Source: Beverwykella pulmonaria
Taxonomy: Eukaryota; Ascomycota; Dothideomycetes; Pleosporales; Melanommataceae
Reading direction: 5' to 3'
Assembly (NCBI GenBank): GCA_001599595.1
Contig: BCHH01000007.1
Coordinates: 558,084-622,083, forward strand
Length of the DNA: 64,000 nt
The first letter of the stretch is position 1. Each line of letters begins with the position of its first letter. The notes beneath the pieces are model-generated. The model did not search any database and was not told the DNA's origin. It saw only the letters and a list, made by a program, of their open reading frames with translations. Below, one piece after another: positions 11,006 through 22,342 of the stretch. The position numbers and the translations under genes were made by a program.

Positions 11006-13421
11006 TTAGACGATATACATGCTTGTTTTCCTCATCTCAGGAAGTTTAATATTCTTTTCTGCATATTGGACTACTCCAATTCTCTGATAAAGCCTTGGCG
11101 ATGCCTGAACATCTTGTGGCAACCCCACAAGATCTTGATTTGGTACGCTCGCCAGAATTAAAGCGCGCTCGTGTCCACCATCAAGGCAGTATCTAAGCCA
11201 GAGCACTTTATCGCCGATCAGTTTAGAGGAACGCCGTAGGCTATCCACATGGAAAAGTTGCGTATCCTCGCCAACTTCCAAGATGCCTGTTTGCGTCCGG
11301 GAATCGCCAGAGTCTTGTAGCCTCGCCAGTGAGACTTCTGCAACCATGCCAGAGAGGAATATCCACCCGCCTGTCACCGCGCCAAAATTATTGTGAGTTT
11401 TCTGCGTAATACCCGATTTCCCTACATCAATTTGGATAAAATAAGTAGAGCTCGAAGCCCCTTGAGCCAACCAGCTGACGGCGCGTCCAATGCATGCCCA
11501 GCTCCAGCTTGGCGCAATGTACCCAGTGTCATTGTTCTGATCAGGCGCAGCAGCTCTCCACATTAGTGAACGAAGGAGGTCTCGGGTCCAAATTCCGGCA
11601 AGGTAACGTCCTGTTTCTGGCCGGTACCATTTGCTGGCTAATCCGGCGAGTGCTGGGAGCCAATCTGATGTCTGAGTTATGGACTTTTCTGAGTATTCTG
11701 CAACAAGAGCGCGCCAGTTAAGGAGATTCCAGGGGTCTTCGGATGGAGATCGAAAGATAACAAGCTTGGGGAGTTGACCGACGATCAGCTCTTCGGTGCC
11801 GAGCGACGTTGAAGAGAGGGGAGAGTTTGTAGACTTCGATATCTCATAATCTTGTGAATGAGACGCAGCATGGCGTCGTATTGGCAAGAGCCACTCTTCA
11901 GGGAAATTCATCATAGAACCGCACTCACAATTCAATCCGGTGAGACATTCGAACACAATCTCGTCCTTTGTGAAATGTAACACCCTTGTACCGAGCAGAC
12001 GCTCTTGGAAACACCAAGCTCTCGCTAATAGAGGATAGCCCGGAACAATTGTGGGACCAAAAGTGTATCTCGAATTGATGTTATAGTCTGCACCTGGCCC
12101 CCACGTGAAAGGGATATGGCTGCGTTGGTGTCTAGTAAACACCTGGAAAGGTTGTTGGTTGTGGTCCATCCCTGTAATGACGATGTGTGCAGGCCTTGGA
12201 AACAGGAGTCCTCCGTCGCCGTCTACGGAGGCAGTAGCGGCAATGACCAGTAGAGCATCGTTATATATATTGCCCATCTTTTCAGCTTCGATTTCCCAGT
12301 CCTTCAAATTGTCTTGGATGATGCACAGGGAATCAATCCATATATACTGAATGCCTAGAGCACGTGTCATGGCGATGGCATCTTGAAAAGTTCTAGGAAG
12401 CTTTGTCCATGGGATGTTTTGTTTCCATACATCAAGTGTACTTGTCTTAGAGACGAGATGTTGACTAAGGCCCCAGCAATGGGAAAGTGCTACATATGGA
12501 CCTGTCGACGCATGTCGGTTGTCCTCGGATTGGAAGATATGTATCCCGGTGTTGTCTTCTCTCCCCACGTCGATGACCCGCTTTGGTAGCATACTCTGGT
12601 AGTTGACTCCTAGACCCTTACAATGGGAATGACATGACAGACAATCCTCAAGCCATCTTTTCACTAAACTCGCCGCTTCAGTGACAATGGGACGTGCCAG
12701 AATGTGACGCGTTGGGCCACCAGGCCATGATTCCATACCTTCCGCTGGCAGCTCCCGCTTCATGGATGACCCAATAGTAGGCCATGGACACGGCTGACCT
12801 TTTGCTTGTTAGAAATGTTGTGCTGATGAGAGTTGCCTTACCCGGCAAAGTATAAAACTCAAAGCTCGTTACTAATTCGCGCGACACTTTCTTCTCCGAA
12901 GCACCAAACATATCTATTCCTAACTCCTCTTCCTCGTCTTCTTCTTGATCGTCTGAGACGATCCGATATAACCAAGCGCGCAGTATATCCCCCCTACAGA
13001 AAATGATATCTGCCTCCATATCTGAGTTGCCTTTAAAAAAAATTTCGCCAATCACCCGCTCCATTCCTATAGTCAGAATACGGCAAGATGGACATCCTTT
13101 TTCGGCTTCGTTCACCATATCTTGAATCGAGGCTGTGAATTGCCACGAGGTATAGTCAACACGCGATATTCCGGCCCAGACTGGTATAGGGTCTTTATCA
13201 TCGTATAGACCTTCACGTTCCGCGATCTGTACATTCTCGACTCCAGTTCCGTAGTTATGCATGAAAACATCTTGACGTGGCACGAGGCTGTAAGCGGAAC
13301 CGGGGGAGAGGTTACAGCATATCGAACAGAACGATGGGTCGTTCCGGAGATTCTTGATGTAATTCTTCGTGAGATCCACTGGGTAAGGGAACCTTTGAAT
13401 TGTGATATCCGGGAGCGCCAT
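11006..13421 (-). CDS. HET-domain protein
   Basis: Heterokaryon-incompatibility domain protein; the family takes part in non-self recognition and cell death in filamentous ascomycetes, but the partner here is unknown. Exons 13421-12842 and 12798-11006 (43-bp intron with CTAAC branch site) give 790 residues. The N-terminal part has a Cys cluster FCSICCNLS. The HET domain is clear: GPYVALSHCWG, LPRTFQDAIAMTRALGIQYI, WIDSLCIIQD, and MGNIYNDALLVIAATAS. A charged stretch DDQEEDEEEELG precedes the intron. The start is uncertain: ATG 13421 gives a short lead to the Cys cluster, and an in-frame ATG at 13544 would add 41 residues. No WD, ANK or NACHT repeats seen. It flanks the oxidative gene group; a shared role is not implied. 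Confidence 0.87.
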
Positions 13422-15004
13422 GTTGGCTGATAATGGAGGGGTGTAGGGGGTCATTAGGCTGGTTGCATACAACTTCCTGCGCCAAGGTTTGGGAAAATCC
13501 TGCCAAGGAACATCACCATTCCAGGTCAGCAGTGTCCCAACCACGTGACGCCCAGTCAGGCTCTCGTCTAAACAGAATACAGCTTAGCCTTTGAGACATG
13601 AGATCTCTGATGAGACTAGATAGTCTAATCATAGACATCGACGATCAATTTAAAACCTGATGTACCAGTAAGCATGGGCAGGAAATCCCGTAAAGAAATT
13701 ATTATAGATAATTTGTCTTCTCCGGAAATGAAAAGGATATCATGGATATTGGGTTACCAGGAGTTCACCTATCACGATATGCTACATCCGACTCGGACGG
13801 CCGAGTTTGCGCAGTGCCAAATTACAATACAAGCCCAGAACCTATCAACCAATGCACTCCCATACGACATGATAATTACCGTTCTTCAAATGTCGGTCAA
13901 CCCCTTCCATTCAAAGATCAGAAGCATAGACTATCCACTTTCGGTATCCACATCTAATCCTCACCCAGAACCTCCCTTGCCAAGAAAAGGAGCTGATCAC
14001 TTCATTCCATCCTCCACTGCGGATACAAAAATTCGAAATGTCGTCAAAAAATCGTGCTAACAAAGTTAAAATGGGATAGACAACAATACGCAGAGGCTGG
14101 AACACCGCTTACCTTATCGCGCCCCGTTTGTGGGTGAGAATAGGATAAAGCGGAATTTGCTCTCCGATGAAGTCATAGAGAGTGAGGTTTCTGTCGATAG
14201 AAGCCTCATTCTCAGTCGGGATGTCGTACACCTTCGGATTGGTAATGAGTTTGTTCAGGGATCCAGGGATCCTGAAGATAGGGATGTGTAGAATAACAAA
14301 AATAATGGGGCGCCGGAGTCAAAATAGTGACACGGAGAATCAATTGCGAAGATGTGCTATAAGTAGAGTGTGGGTTGAAGAGTATGAAGATGTGTATTGC
14401 GTTTGTGGTATGTACAGCTGATATGATATTGATATATATATGGTGTAGACTGATTACTCAGTGTCATATCCAAATGACTGGTATGGTGTCCTGGGTTTAC
14501 ATGTGCATATAGACTGAACTTGTAGGGAGGATGTAGGGGAAGAAGAACAAATGATAGGTTGTGTGAGGTTGGAGCTGGCAGCTAGCGCCATGTTACCGAG
14601 GATACCTGATTAGACCCAACGTCAAAAAACAGGACTACAATCCACATAGAGAAATATGACGTGAATGCTCACCTAGATATATGATAGAATTGATATAGTA
14701 ACAAGGAATTCTGAACGTATACAAGAACTACTACATCAAAACGCTCGGATTACAACTGTCTTCCCTGTCGCTCCTGTTGAAACATGAGAGCTTTGAGTGG
14801 GAGAGGACGTCATCATATTGCTTGAGGTGCCAACGAGGGACCAGGCTGGTGCTATATACTCAGACATCTGCCCAGCCATCTTGGTCACGTGTCTATCATG
14901 TGCCTATCACGTGTATGTCACGTGTCGCAGTCTCGGCTTGCCGGCTGCCCTTCAACAGCTCCTTCCAGCAACAATGTGTCGCGAATCTGGCCACAGCCAA
15001 TTAT
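13422..15004. other. Intergenic region upstream of HET gene
   Basis: These 1.58 kb contain scattered frames under 130 codons with no recognisable family. It holds the HET promoter (CACGTGAC near 13542) and, near its far end, an 11-bp tandem array of CACGTG-type sites. Otherwise moderately AT-rich; I see no RNA gene. Confidence 0.5.
14885..14928. promoter_or_regulatory. 11-bp tandem array of E-box-like sites
   Basis: Four consecutive 11-bp units start at 14885, 14896, 14907 and 14918. Units 1, 3 and 4 begin TCACGTGT; unit 2 begins TCATGTG. CACGTG is the palindromic core bound by bHLH factors (Pho4, Cbf1, SREBP-like proteins). The period is close to one helical turn, so sites would face the same side of the DNA. 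It lies about 80 bp beyond the stop codon of the small secreted protein gene and about 1.46 kb upstream of the HET start. Confidence 0.7.
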
Positions 15005-15809
15005 TTAGTTGTCCTCCTCCTCCTCAACATTTTCCTCGTCCGTAATATCATCTTCCTCGTCCGTAGCATCATCTTCCTCGTCCGTAGCATCATCTTCCTC
15101 GTCCGTAGCCGCAGCGGCGTCTGCCTCCTCTTCGTCAGCAGTGGCAGCAGCATCTTCGACAACCGCAGCCTTGGTCTTCGTGGCCTTCGTAGTTTTAGCA
15201 CCTGCTCCAGTAGCCACCACGCCACCTCCAGAGATAGTAGCATCAAAGGTAAGAGCTGTGCTAGCTTGGCCAGCGGCCGCAGCATCAAGAGCAATGTTGT
15301 TGTTGAGCTTCTTAACCTCTTCGGCGAGTTTGGCAGAAGTGTCTTCGCCTTGAGCGGCCTTGGCCTCCAGTTCGATCTTGGTAGCCATGAGCTTGAGAAC
15401 CTTGTTCTTTATTTTGCCGTTCTATTGAGCCAATTAGCAGGAGTTGGAAACCGTGTACTTGTCATATTCAAGAGCCTGAACATACCTGAATCGCTTCAGC
15501 ATCAACGTCGGAAGCCCCCTCGAGCGCAACATTGAAAGCACCGGTCTCGGCGTCGTTAGCGACATCATTCACAGCGCCAAGGAATTTTATGTCGGCGGGG
15601 TCGACGTTGGCCAAATCGTTGAGATCCAGAGCAGAGAAGACAGCCAGCGCCTCGGCCTCAGCGTCACCAGCAGTGCCGCCAGAAATGGAGATGGCATCGT
15701 AGGTTGTATCGGCGAAAACAGCAGCACGCTTGTTCAGGGAACGCTCCTGAACCGGGAGAGCGACAGCGAGGGTCGCGAAGGCAAGAGCGGTGGCAGTGGA
15801 GAAACGCAT
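15005..15809 (-). CDS. Small secreted protein with acidic repeat tail
   Basis: Exons 15809-15486 and 15421-15005 encode 246 residues. The N-terminus MRFSTATALAFATLAVALP is a clean signal peptide, followed by a Lys-Arg (NKRAAVFADTTYDAIS) that could be a Kex2-type site. The middle is Ala/Asp/Leu-rich, lacks cysteine and looks helical (ALDLNDLANVDPADIKFLGAVN; KIKNKVLKL; EVKKLNNNIALDAAAAG). The C-terminus is a strongly acidic run built from TDEEDDA repeats encoded by four 21-bp units. I recognise it only as a conserved-looking fungal secreted protein with no assigned function. The acidic tail could bind cations or sit in the wall (inference). TTTATA at 15832-15837 (plus strand) lies just upstream. 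Confidence 0.85.
15031..15114. repeat. 21-bp tandem repeat, four units, coding
   Basis: Units begin at 15031, 15052, 15073 and 15094, each starting TTCCTCGTCCGTA. The two central copies are identical and the outer ones diverge slightly. It is inside the secreted protein gene, in frame (7 codons per unit), so copy changes alter only the tail length. Confidence 0.95.
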
Positions 15810-17400
15810 TGTGGTGTTGGATGAAGAGGCTGTTTATAAGAAACGAATTATAAGTATGCGTTAAAGAATGGAAACAGCCCGGCTGTGAAATGAGGGTAAT
15901 GTAAAGAAGGTGTAAATACAACGTCAAGCTGGAGAATGAACTAAAGAGAAGGAAAGAGAAGATGAGTTAAGATGCTGAAGGATAAGAAAGCACATATGGA
16001 CTAGCTTCTGCAATCCTCTTATAGCAAACGTCGACAACTAGTCGACGATGCCGCTTTGAGAATGAGCTATTATTACTATGCTTGCCCCCCTTCCAAGGCG
16101 CCCTCTCTGACAAGAACGATTCACTAGACTCTATGCAACGACGTTTTTGGCGTTTGACAGTAAGCTGATGGGAATTTGTCCGCGCGTAACCTAGCACGAC
16201 GTGTGTTGCCGCCCACATTCTGTGTGGTGGAATTTGAAAACGATCGTCCTTGGCTACGTTAAGGTGTATAAAAACCTGGGGCTCAAGGTCCTTGAAACCC
16301 ATCGTTCGATGAGGCTCGGAAGAGGGGGTAGAATGTCGTGATATCGCACTGCGAGGCCGTCACAACAAAGCCCTTGGCGAAGAACTTGGCCGTAAGGTTA
16401 GCGTGTTAGAGGTGAGGCGGCAGGGGGAATCTGCCTGGATAGGAAATTCGCTCTTGGCGGAGCCCCCGAAAGGCGTCAGCCAAGTGTTTGGAGCCTGGCG
16501 GATGTGTGGGAACGATCTTGGAGGAGTTCTTGGGGAGCGAATACTCCTGGGATTGCGCTACCGTAAGACAGCAATCGCACGCGAAGATGCTTGACTGTGT
16601 CTAGATATTCTTTCTAGCTCTCTCTTTTATCCTCCCACCAACGATTTCACGCCCAGAATTCCCCCCCCCCCCCAAAAAAAAGTCGCTTCTGCATGTACTT
16701 GTAAGTAGCCAAGACGATGCTCATGCGTGCCAGTGCTAACCTGAAGAGAAGGAAACCTTCAACAATTTCGCATCCTGTTGTTACATTTATTATTAAAACA
16801 CGCAGCTTTCGCCATCGAAGCTGCCATAGCAGTGGCAAGTCCAACTTCGAAGCTTGCTAGAAGATTGACAAGTTACCAGATCTGCAAAGTTGCGAATTGG
16901 GAATAGAAATTTAACATAACGCGGTTGTGACGGGACGTTGTCCTGGGAGCGTATTTTGCGCAACCTCAACTCTTATTGTTGGACCCAAAGATAGGACATG
17001 CTGCTTTAGATCGTAATCGATAGCGCTCGTGAATGCGAAAGACGGCAAGTCCCTCCATACAGCTGTAAGTGCCGAGATCTCAGCTGAACATTGGGCAAGG
17101 TTATTGCAACGCCGCTCTTGACTATCAGCCCAATCATCGAAAACGTTCGCCGCCAATTGTTACCACTTGCCTTCAATTATGTTTTTGGGGAAATTTGTAG
17201 CCGAAATGGAGGGATTTTATTCGATAGATTCTTCGTTGCTCGCCGCTGTCATAAGTGAGCAAACATAAAGGCGTTGTCTTTTTCTCTTGGCTCATTTACA
17301 AGAGAATTCTTAACGCTTTCTTGTGCCTCCTTTCCGTTGTTCCCTCTCCTTTGTTTGTTACTTCGATTCCACGTCGCGTTTTCTCATTTGTCTCGCCAAT
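15810..17400. other. Intergenic region between secreted protein and GH17 genes
   Basis: 1.59 kb. Frames on both strands are short and unlike known families. Contains a C13A8 homopolymer at 16661-16681. The last few hundred bases, with a CT-rich leader, form the GH17 promoter. No RNA gene recognised. Confidence 0.5.
16661..16681. repeat. C13-A8 homopolymer junction
   Basis: Thirteen C directly followed by eight A. It may be a real slippage-prone tract or an assembly-sensitive spot. Confidence 0.8.
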
Positions 17401-18471
17401 ATGCACATTGCATTACTCCTAGCCATCGCGGCTTCAATCAGCGTGACATTCGCGGACGAAATTTATCTAGGATTCAATTCCGGAGCGACCACGGACAGCG
17501 GGACGGTAAAGAAGCAGGCTGATTTCGAAAAAGAGTTCACCGCTGCCCAAAAGCTCAAGAACTCTCCCGGACTCTTCAACAGTATACGTCTCTACACGAA
17601 TATACAAGGCGGAACGAACGACGCTCCCATTGAAGCCTTCCCGGCCGCGATCAAGACCAACACAAAGCTCCTCCTCGGAATCTGGTGCTCAGGCACAAAT
17701 TCGATCGATAATGAGCTAAGCGCCTTGACCAAAGCTGTCGACCAGTACGGCAAGAATTTTACGAATCTCGTTGTCGGTATTTCGGTCGGAAGTGAAGACA
17801 TGTACCGTGTGTCCGCCTCAGGGATCAAGAACAAAGCTGGGCTGGGTCAAAATGCGAAAACGATCATTGGGTTCATAAAGGACGTCCGCGACAAAATCAA
17901 GGGCACATCTCTCAGCGGAGCCCCCGTCGGACATGTGGATACATGGACTGCATGGGTCAATGAGTCGAACAGGGATGTCATCAAAGAGGTCGACTTCCTA
18001 GGAACCAACCTGTTTCCGTATTACGAAGACGACAAAGGCAACGCAATTACCAATGCCACGAACGTTTTCGAATTCGCCCTGAATAGTACGGAAAAAGTCG
18101 CGGGAAACAAGGCCGTGTGGGTCACCGAGACCGGCTGGCCTGTATCTGGCCCTGACTTTGGGCAAGCCAAAGCTACGTTGGATAACGCGAAGACATACTG
18201 GAATGATATTGGCTGCTCCTTGTTCGGTCGGAAGAACGTGTGGTGGTACGTTCTCCGAGATTCGAATCCTGACAACAAAGCAAAGTTCGCCATCACGAGT
18301 GACCTTTCAACGACACCACAATTCAATCTGTCATGTCCTGCCAATTCCGGCGCCCCGGCTTCGATTAACAACAACACAACCTCTGGAGGAAGTTCCACTT
18401 CTGTTTCCCTGATGAACCTATTGGCCACAACGCTGTCTATGGCCTTTGTCCTGGCTGCCTGGGCTGTGTAG
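17401..18471 (+). CDS. GH17 beta-1,3-glucanase / glucanosyltransferase, GPI-anchored
   Basis: Glycoside hydrolase family 17 protein, likely remodelling cell-wall beta-1,3-glucan at the plasma membrane or wall. Intronless, 356 residues. ATG 17401 is preferred over upstream in-frame starts because it begins directly with a signal peptide (MHIALLLAIAASISVTFA). Catalytic acid/base lies in VVGISVGSEDMYR (Ser-Glu instead of the commoner Asn-Glu), and the nucleophile in WVTETGWPVSG, matching the GH17 signature. The substrate-binding segment NSIRLYTN is near the N-terminus. The C-terminus has a Ser/Gly/Asn-rich linker, then a hydrophobic tail ending FVLAAWAV, the pattern of a GPI signal with omega site near SGGSS. 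Several N-glycosylation sequons. No carbohydrate-binding module. Confidence 0.92.
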   Translation: MHIALLLAIAASISVTFADEIYLGFNSGATTDSGTVKKQADFEKEFTAAQKLKNSPGLFNSIRLYTNIQGGTNDAPIEAFPAAIKTNTKLLLGIWCSGTNSIDNELSALTKAVDQYGKNFTNLVVGISVGSEDMYRVSASGIKNKAGLGQNAKTIIGFIKDVRDKIKGTSLSGAPVGHVDTWTAWVNESNRDVIKEVDFLGTNLFPYYEDDKGNAITNATNVFEFALNSTEKVAGNKAVWVTETGWPVSGPDFGQAKATLDNAKTYWNDIGCSLFGRKNVWWYVLRDSNPDNKAKFAITSDLSTTPQFNLSCPANSGAPASINNNTTSGGSSTSVSLMNLLATTLSMAFVLAAWAV

Positions 18472-19465
18472 AGATCTGGACTTTATTGTATAAACAAAAT
18501 TTGGAGAGCCTTTGTAAATTTGGGTTGGCATTGGATCTGTAGACCTTTCTATGGGGTTTACATCCGTTCCGCTCCAGTTGTTAATATATACCTTATCGTC
18601 TTCATATTTTACATGAAATGTATTAAATACTTTATTTTTGTTCGAGATTATCTGTAACTAGTCCATCTTCTACTGTCAATGTCACGTGGCGTCATACGCG
18701 GTATTTTGCAGTCCCTTCTAACCCGCGTTTGTGAGCGACGATATTGCAATGTGCCGAGCTGTTGGTCGTACTCCTAGTAAAGAGAGGTCATTACCCATAC
18801 GATATCACAGGTTGCTGAAGGAGATGATGAACGAGGAGAGGAGGATTGGTTAAATGATGATAAGGACGACAGAGTAGGACACTAAGGGCGCTAAGGCACC
18901 AGCCAATGGGAATGCACCAATCTCGCTGCCTATCAACTTCTACCTTCACTTTCCTCTTAATCCCCTTGTAGTCCTCAGTAAGTTCAGACTATATTACAAT
19001 AGATATTCATATTTTTGCACAATGAACAAAGGATTAATTCAATTGACAGACAACCAAACCAGAGGTTTAGAGGAGTATCCGACCAGTGACTAGTGCGATG
19101 CAAGCACCAATGATAGCTCATGTCACTTAGTAGACATTTGGCTCCAAACGCTGGACTCAAATCCGGAAATGCACCAGTTATCGCTCATTATTCCGAGGGT
19201 AAATCTAAAAGTATTGAAATTTCCTTGATTGGTATATGTTGTGAAACCAAGGAACAAGAACGCAGTGGCGGACATCACATTACCCCAGATATATAATTTA
19301 TTTGCATTATGGGTCCGGCAGATTCGACCCCACATTCATTCAGTGCCGGCATATGAGAACTGGGTATATAGGAATGCCTCTACGCTCGCACGGTCCTGTT
19401 GTGCTCTAACTAGAACCACCACTGCACTTTTAATCGCATCTTCACTCACTTCTTGCAGTGTCACA
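18472..19465. other. Intergenic region upstream of DUF1996 gene
   Basis: About 1 kb, AT-rich at the ends, with a CACGTG at 18683 and a TATATA 101 bp before the next gene. No coding or RNA feature recognised. Confidence 0.5.
19365..19370 (+). promoter_or_regulatory. TATA box of DUF1996 gene
   Basis: TATATA located 101 bp before ATG 19466 in an otherwise ordinary sequence; spacing fits a fungal TATA promoter. Confidence 0.45.
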
Positions 19466-20549
19466 ATGCGTGGGACTACACTCATCGCTTTGGTGGGCAC
19501 TACCGCAGCGCTGACTGACATCGAACACAAGCCATTTATGAGGAAGAACATTGACCCACTTGTCAGCCCAGGCAAGTATGTATCACATATGCATTCCTTT
19601 TACGGCTCGGATGCAATCACGAAGGACTTGCCTACTTCAGAACAGCTGCAGAAGGGTTGCCCATCGGGAGAAAATCCAAATGATCTATCTGTGTATTGTA
19701 CGGACACTCAACACAACATATCTCGTTGACTCTTCGAATTAATTCGAGTGCATAGGGGCACCCACTCTCTACTATGTAAACGGGGATACCTACACAGAGG
19801 TTTGAAATTACCCATACAGCTTCTCGGATCTTTTCGCTAAGTAATTTTAGATCTACCCAGCAACATTCAAAACCTACTACGAGAACATCGACAAAGCCGA
19901 GATCCCATTCCCACTCGATTTCCACTCCATCGCCGGCAACGCTTCTGCTAAAAGCCAAGCCGACATCGACGAGAAGATTACTGCGATAACATGGTGGTGC
20001 GATACCGGTGCTGATGACCGGAACAGCAGACCTCGCGCTGCGTTCCCTCGATCGACTTGCGGCGCCCATATGCAAGCTATTCTCCGCTTCCCGGACTGTG
20101 TGGACCCGACCAATATTAAGAAATACACGTATGCCGCTGCAAATGGAGGCCGTTGCCCGACCGGCATGAAGCGTATGCCATCACTGCGCTTCTCGGTGAG
20201 ATATGATACCCGCAAAGCTTTACCTCAAGGGTGGAGCGGCGTACCACCCTTCAAACTTGCGTGTGGACAGGTGAGTAATCGACACTAGCTCACTGCGTGA
20301 ATTGGAGTTAACCAAAATTTTAATCAGATTGGCGAAGGATATTGCTTCCACGGAGACTTTATTAATGGCTGGTACGAAGATGCGGCATTGAACATGTTGA
20401 AAGCAAAGGGTCAAACGTTCATGAGAATAGATGGGGCTCACGGAAATGGGAAACAGTACAGCAAGTGCAAGGCGACGGACGCTGATCCAAATAATGGAAC
20501 TAATGATTACCATAAGAGTCTGGAGATGATGGGGAAGCCTGCAAAGTAA
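19466..20549 (+). CDS. DUF1996-domain secreted protein
   Basis: DUF1996 proteins are secreted fungal proteins, often attached to WSC domains; their biochemical role is not settled. Exons 19466-19697, 19756-19799, 19851-20270 and 20328-20549 give 305 residues. Landmarks: a short hydrophobic leader, DPLVSPGKYVSHMHSFYGS with the family's H-x-H, W-A-P-T-L-Y rebuilt across intron 1, DFHSIAGNA, WWCDTG, FPRSTCGAHMQAILRFPDCVD, and DFINGWYEDAALNML near the end. Exon 2 is just 44 nt. The protein stops soon after the domain, so there is no WSC or GPI module. The TATATA at 19365 probably drives it. Confidence 0.86.
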
Positions 20550-21047
20550 GGCTTGGACTAGACAAGGCCTCCGAGAGAAATGAAGGATCTTTTGGTGATG
20601 AATTTAGTATACGGCTCGGTTCTGAAGTTTACGAAGAATAATTACTAGAGGTATGAAGCATCTCCTTTTAGAAGCTCTGCAAATAATAGTAAGATATTAT
20701 TATCATTACCTCTTCTGTCTCTTATGCTGGGATGAGAATGTTCTCACGTATTCTCGTAGCTGGCGTACATCTTAACACGAATAAGAATTGATTCATTTAA
20801 CCGCTTTGTAACATTGATCACCACTTTACCCTTGATTACACTATAAACATCTCAAGCGGTTTCCACGTGTCTTCTTAGATCTCGGTAGCAAGATCAAGGC
20901 GACGTTTCCCAGCCAGCTGTAACCCGCGACGCGCCATTCACGTACCTTGGCCGTATATTTTCGCGTTGTGTTCCTCAAGAAATTTTAGTGGCTGGTCGTT
21001 GGCCTTCCCTCTTGAGGTTCTAAGAATATCTTTAACTTCTGTTACGG
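20550..21047. other. Intergenic region
   Basis: About 500 bp, AT-rich after the DUF1996 stop, then the promoter of the paraoxonase-like gene with a CACGTG at 20865. Nothing else seen. Confidence 0.5.
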
Positions 21048-22342
21048 ATGATGCCTCTCCGGTACTCAGCCATTGCGGCTGTTGTTATCGCGGTTGTCTT
21101 CCAACTGTGGCTGAAGGATATTCTACAGGTAACGTGCGGCATTGGACGCGTCGTCGAGTCGATCGAAAACTTCCCCTACAAGTGCCGGAATCTCAACCAT
21201 GGTCAACTGGAAGGATGTAGCGACATGTGGCTAGACGAAAGAACTCGAGTCTTGTACGCAGCATGTGCTGGTGTGACCGGACGCCAGGAGTGGAACCCGA
21301 GGTATACGCCAAAGCCCCAATACGTGTATTCAAATCAAACTCATGGTTACTAACAGAGAAAAAAAGTCTTTCGAGGTTCAACGCCTCTGGCCGTCGACAA
21401 ACTGGCTCCGAGCTAACCGCTATATACATCGACGAGCCACGCAGAGACGGCCTCTTTCGAATGCACAGGATCCAACAGACCAAGTACGAGAATTATCCAG
21501 GAGATGCCGACCTCGATCTAATTGGCTTTGACGTCGAAATCATTGACCTCTCTACAATTCGCTTCTGGCTACTCAATCAGCGTCCACCATATGACCCAAA
21601 TGGAACGATGCTAGACGCGAGCACAATTGGCGCGAACACGACAATCGACGTTTTCGATTACAAGAACAGGGAGAAGACAATGACGTATGTTGCAACGGGC
21701 AAGAGTTCCACCTTGCATTCGCCGAACAAGATTGCATGGATGGGAGGGAACAATTTCGTTGTCAGCAATGATCGATCTGCAAAGGTCGGCTTTCGGAAGA
21801 AACTCGATCCTATCCTCGGTGGTGCGAGTTTGGTATACCACGACGACTTGTTCGACTTCTACCGAACAACACCAAAGCAGCTTCCAATCCTTGGCAGTCT
21901 AATCCGCGGACAGGACGAGCGAATATACGTACCATCTCTCATTGATGATAAAATTCGCGTTTTTGAGTTAGATCAATCTGGGCACTTCAAGCAAGTTCAT
22001 GCGATCAAGATGGGAATGCCAATTACGGGGCTTTCGACGGACTCGATGGGTAATATTTGGGCTGTTGGTAGGAATAAGTACGACCCAATCGGCGATTCGA
22101 GTACCAACGCCGTCTTCAAAATCGAAAATTTGGAAGATGAGAGGTTCAAATACAAGATAACGAAGGTATTGGAGGATAGGGATAAAATTTTCCTGCGAAG
22201 GGCTTCAGTTGCTAGACATGATGCGAAGAAAGAGCGGCTATTTCTTGGGGGTAAGTTTTTGCTATCCCGTCAGATGAAGGTTGTCTGACATATTTTAGGG
22301 ACTTACGCGCCATTTTTAACAGTCTGTGAGCGAAAGGATTAA
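21048..22342 (+). CDS. Paraoxonase/arylesterase-like six-bladed beta-propeller
   Basis: Fungal serum-paraoxonase/arylesterase family protein; relatives are calcium-dependent esterases or lactonases, and the substrate here is unknown. Exons 21048-21301, 21367-22250 and 22299-22342 give 393 residues. The N-terminus is a signal anchor (AIAAVVIAVVFQLWL). Then come CGIGRVVESIENFPYKCRNL, an early blade with MWLDERTRVLYAACAG, RFNASGRR across intron 1, LHSPNKIAWMGGNNFVVSND in the centre (the usual Asn-containing calcium-site blade) and TDSMGNIWAVGRNK. The C-terminus ends APFLTVCERKD, the family's typical last strand. The first intron uses an A-rich acceptor (AAAAAAG), the only one restoring the conserved frame. 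Confidence 0.84.

Noticed and set aside
13674..14060. 128-codon plus frame upstream of the HET gene
   Set aside because: Composition and lack of motifs suggest chance; no splice or promoter logic.
15009..15353. 114-codon Ser/Val/Ala-rich plus frame
   Set aside because: It is the reverse reading of the acidic-repeat secreted protein gene; the minus frame has the signal peptide and spliced continuity.
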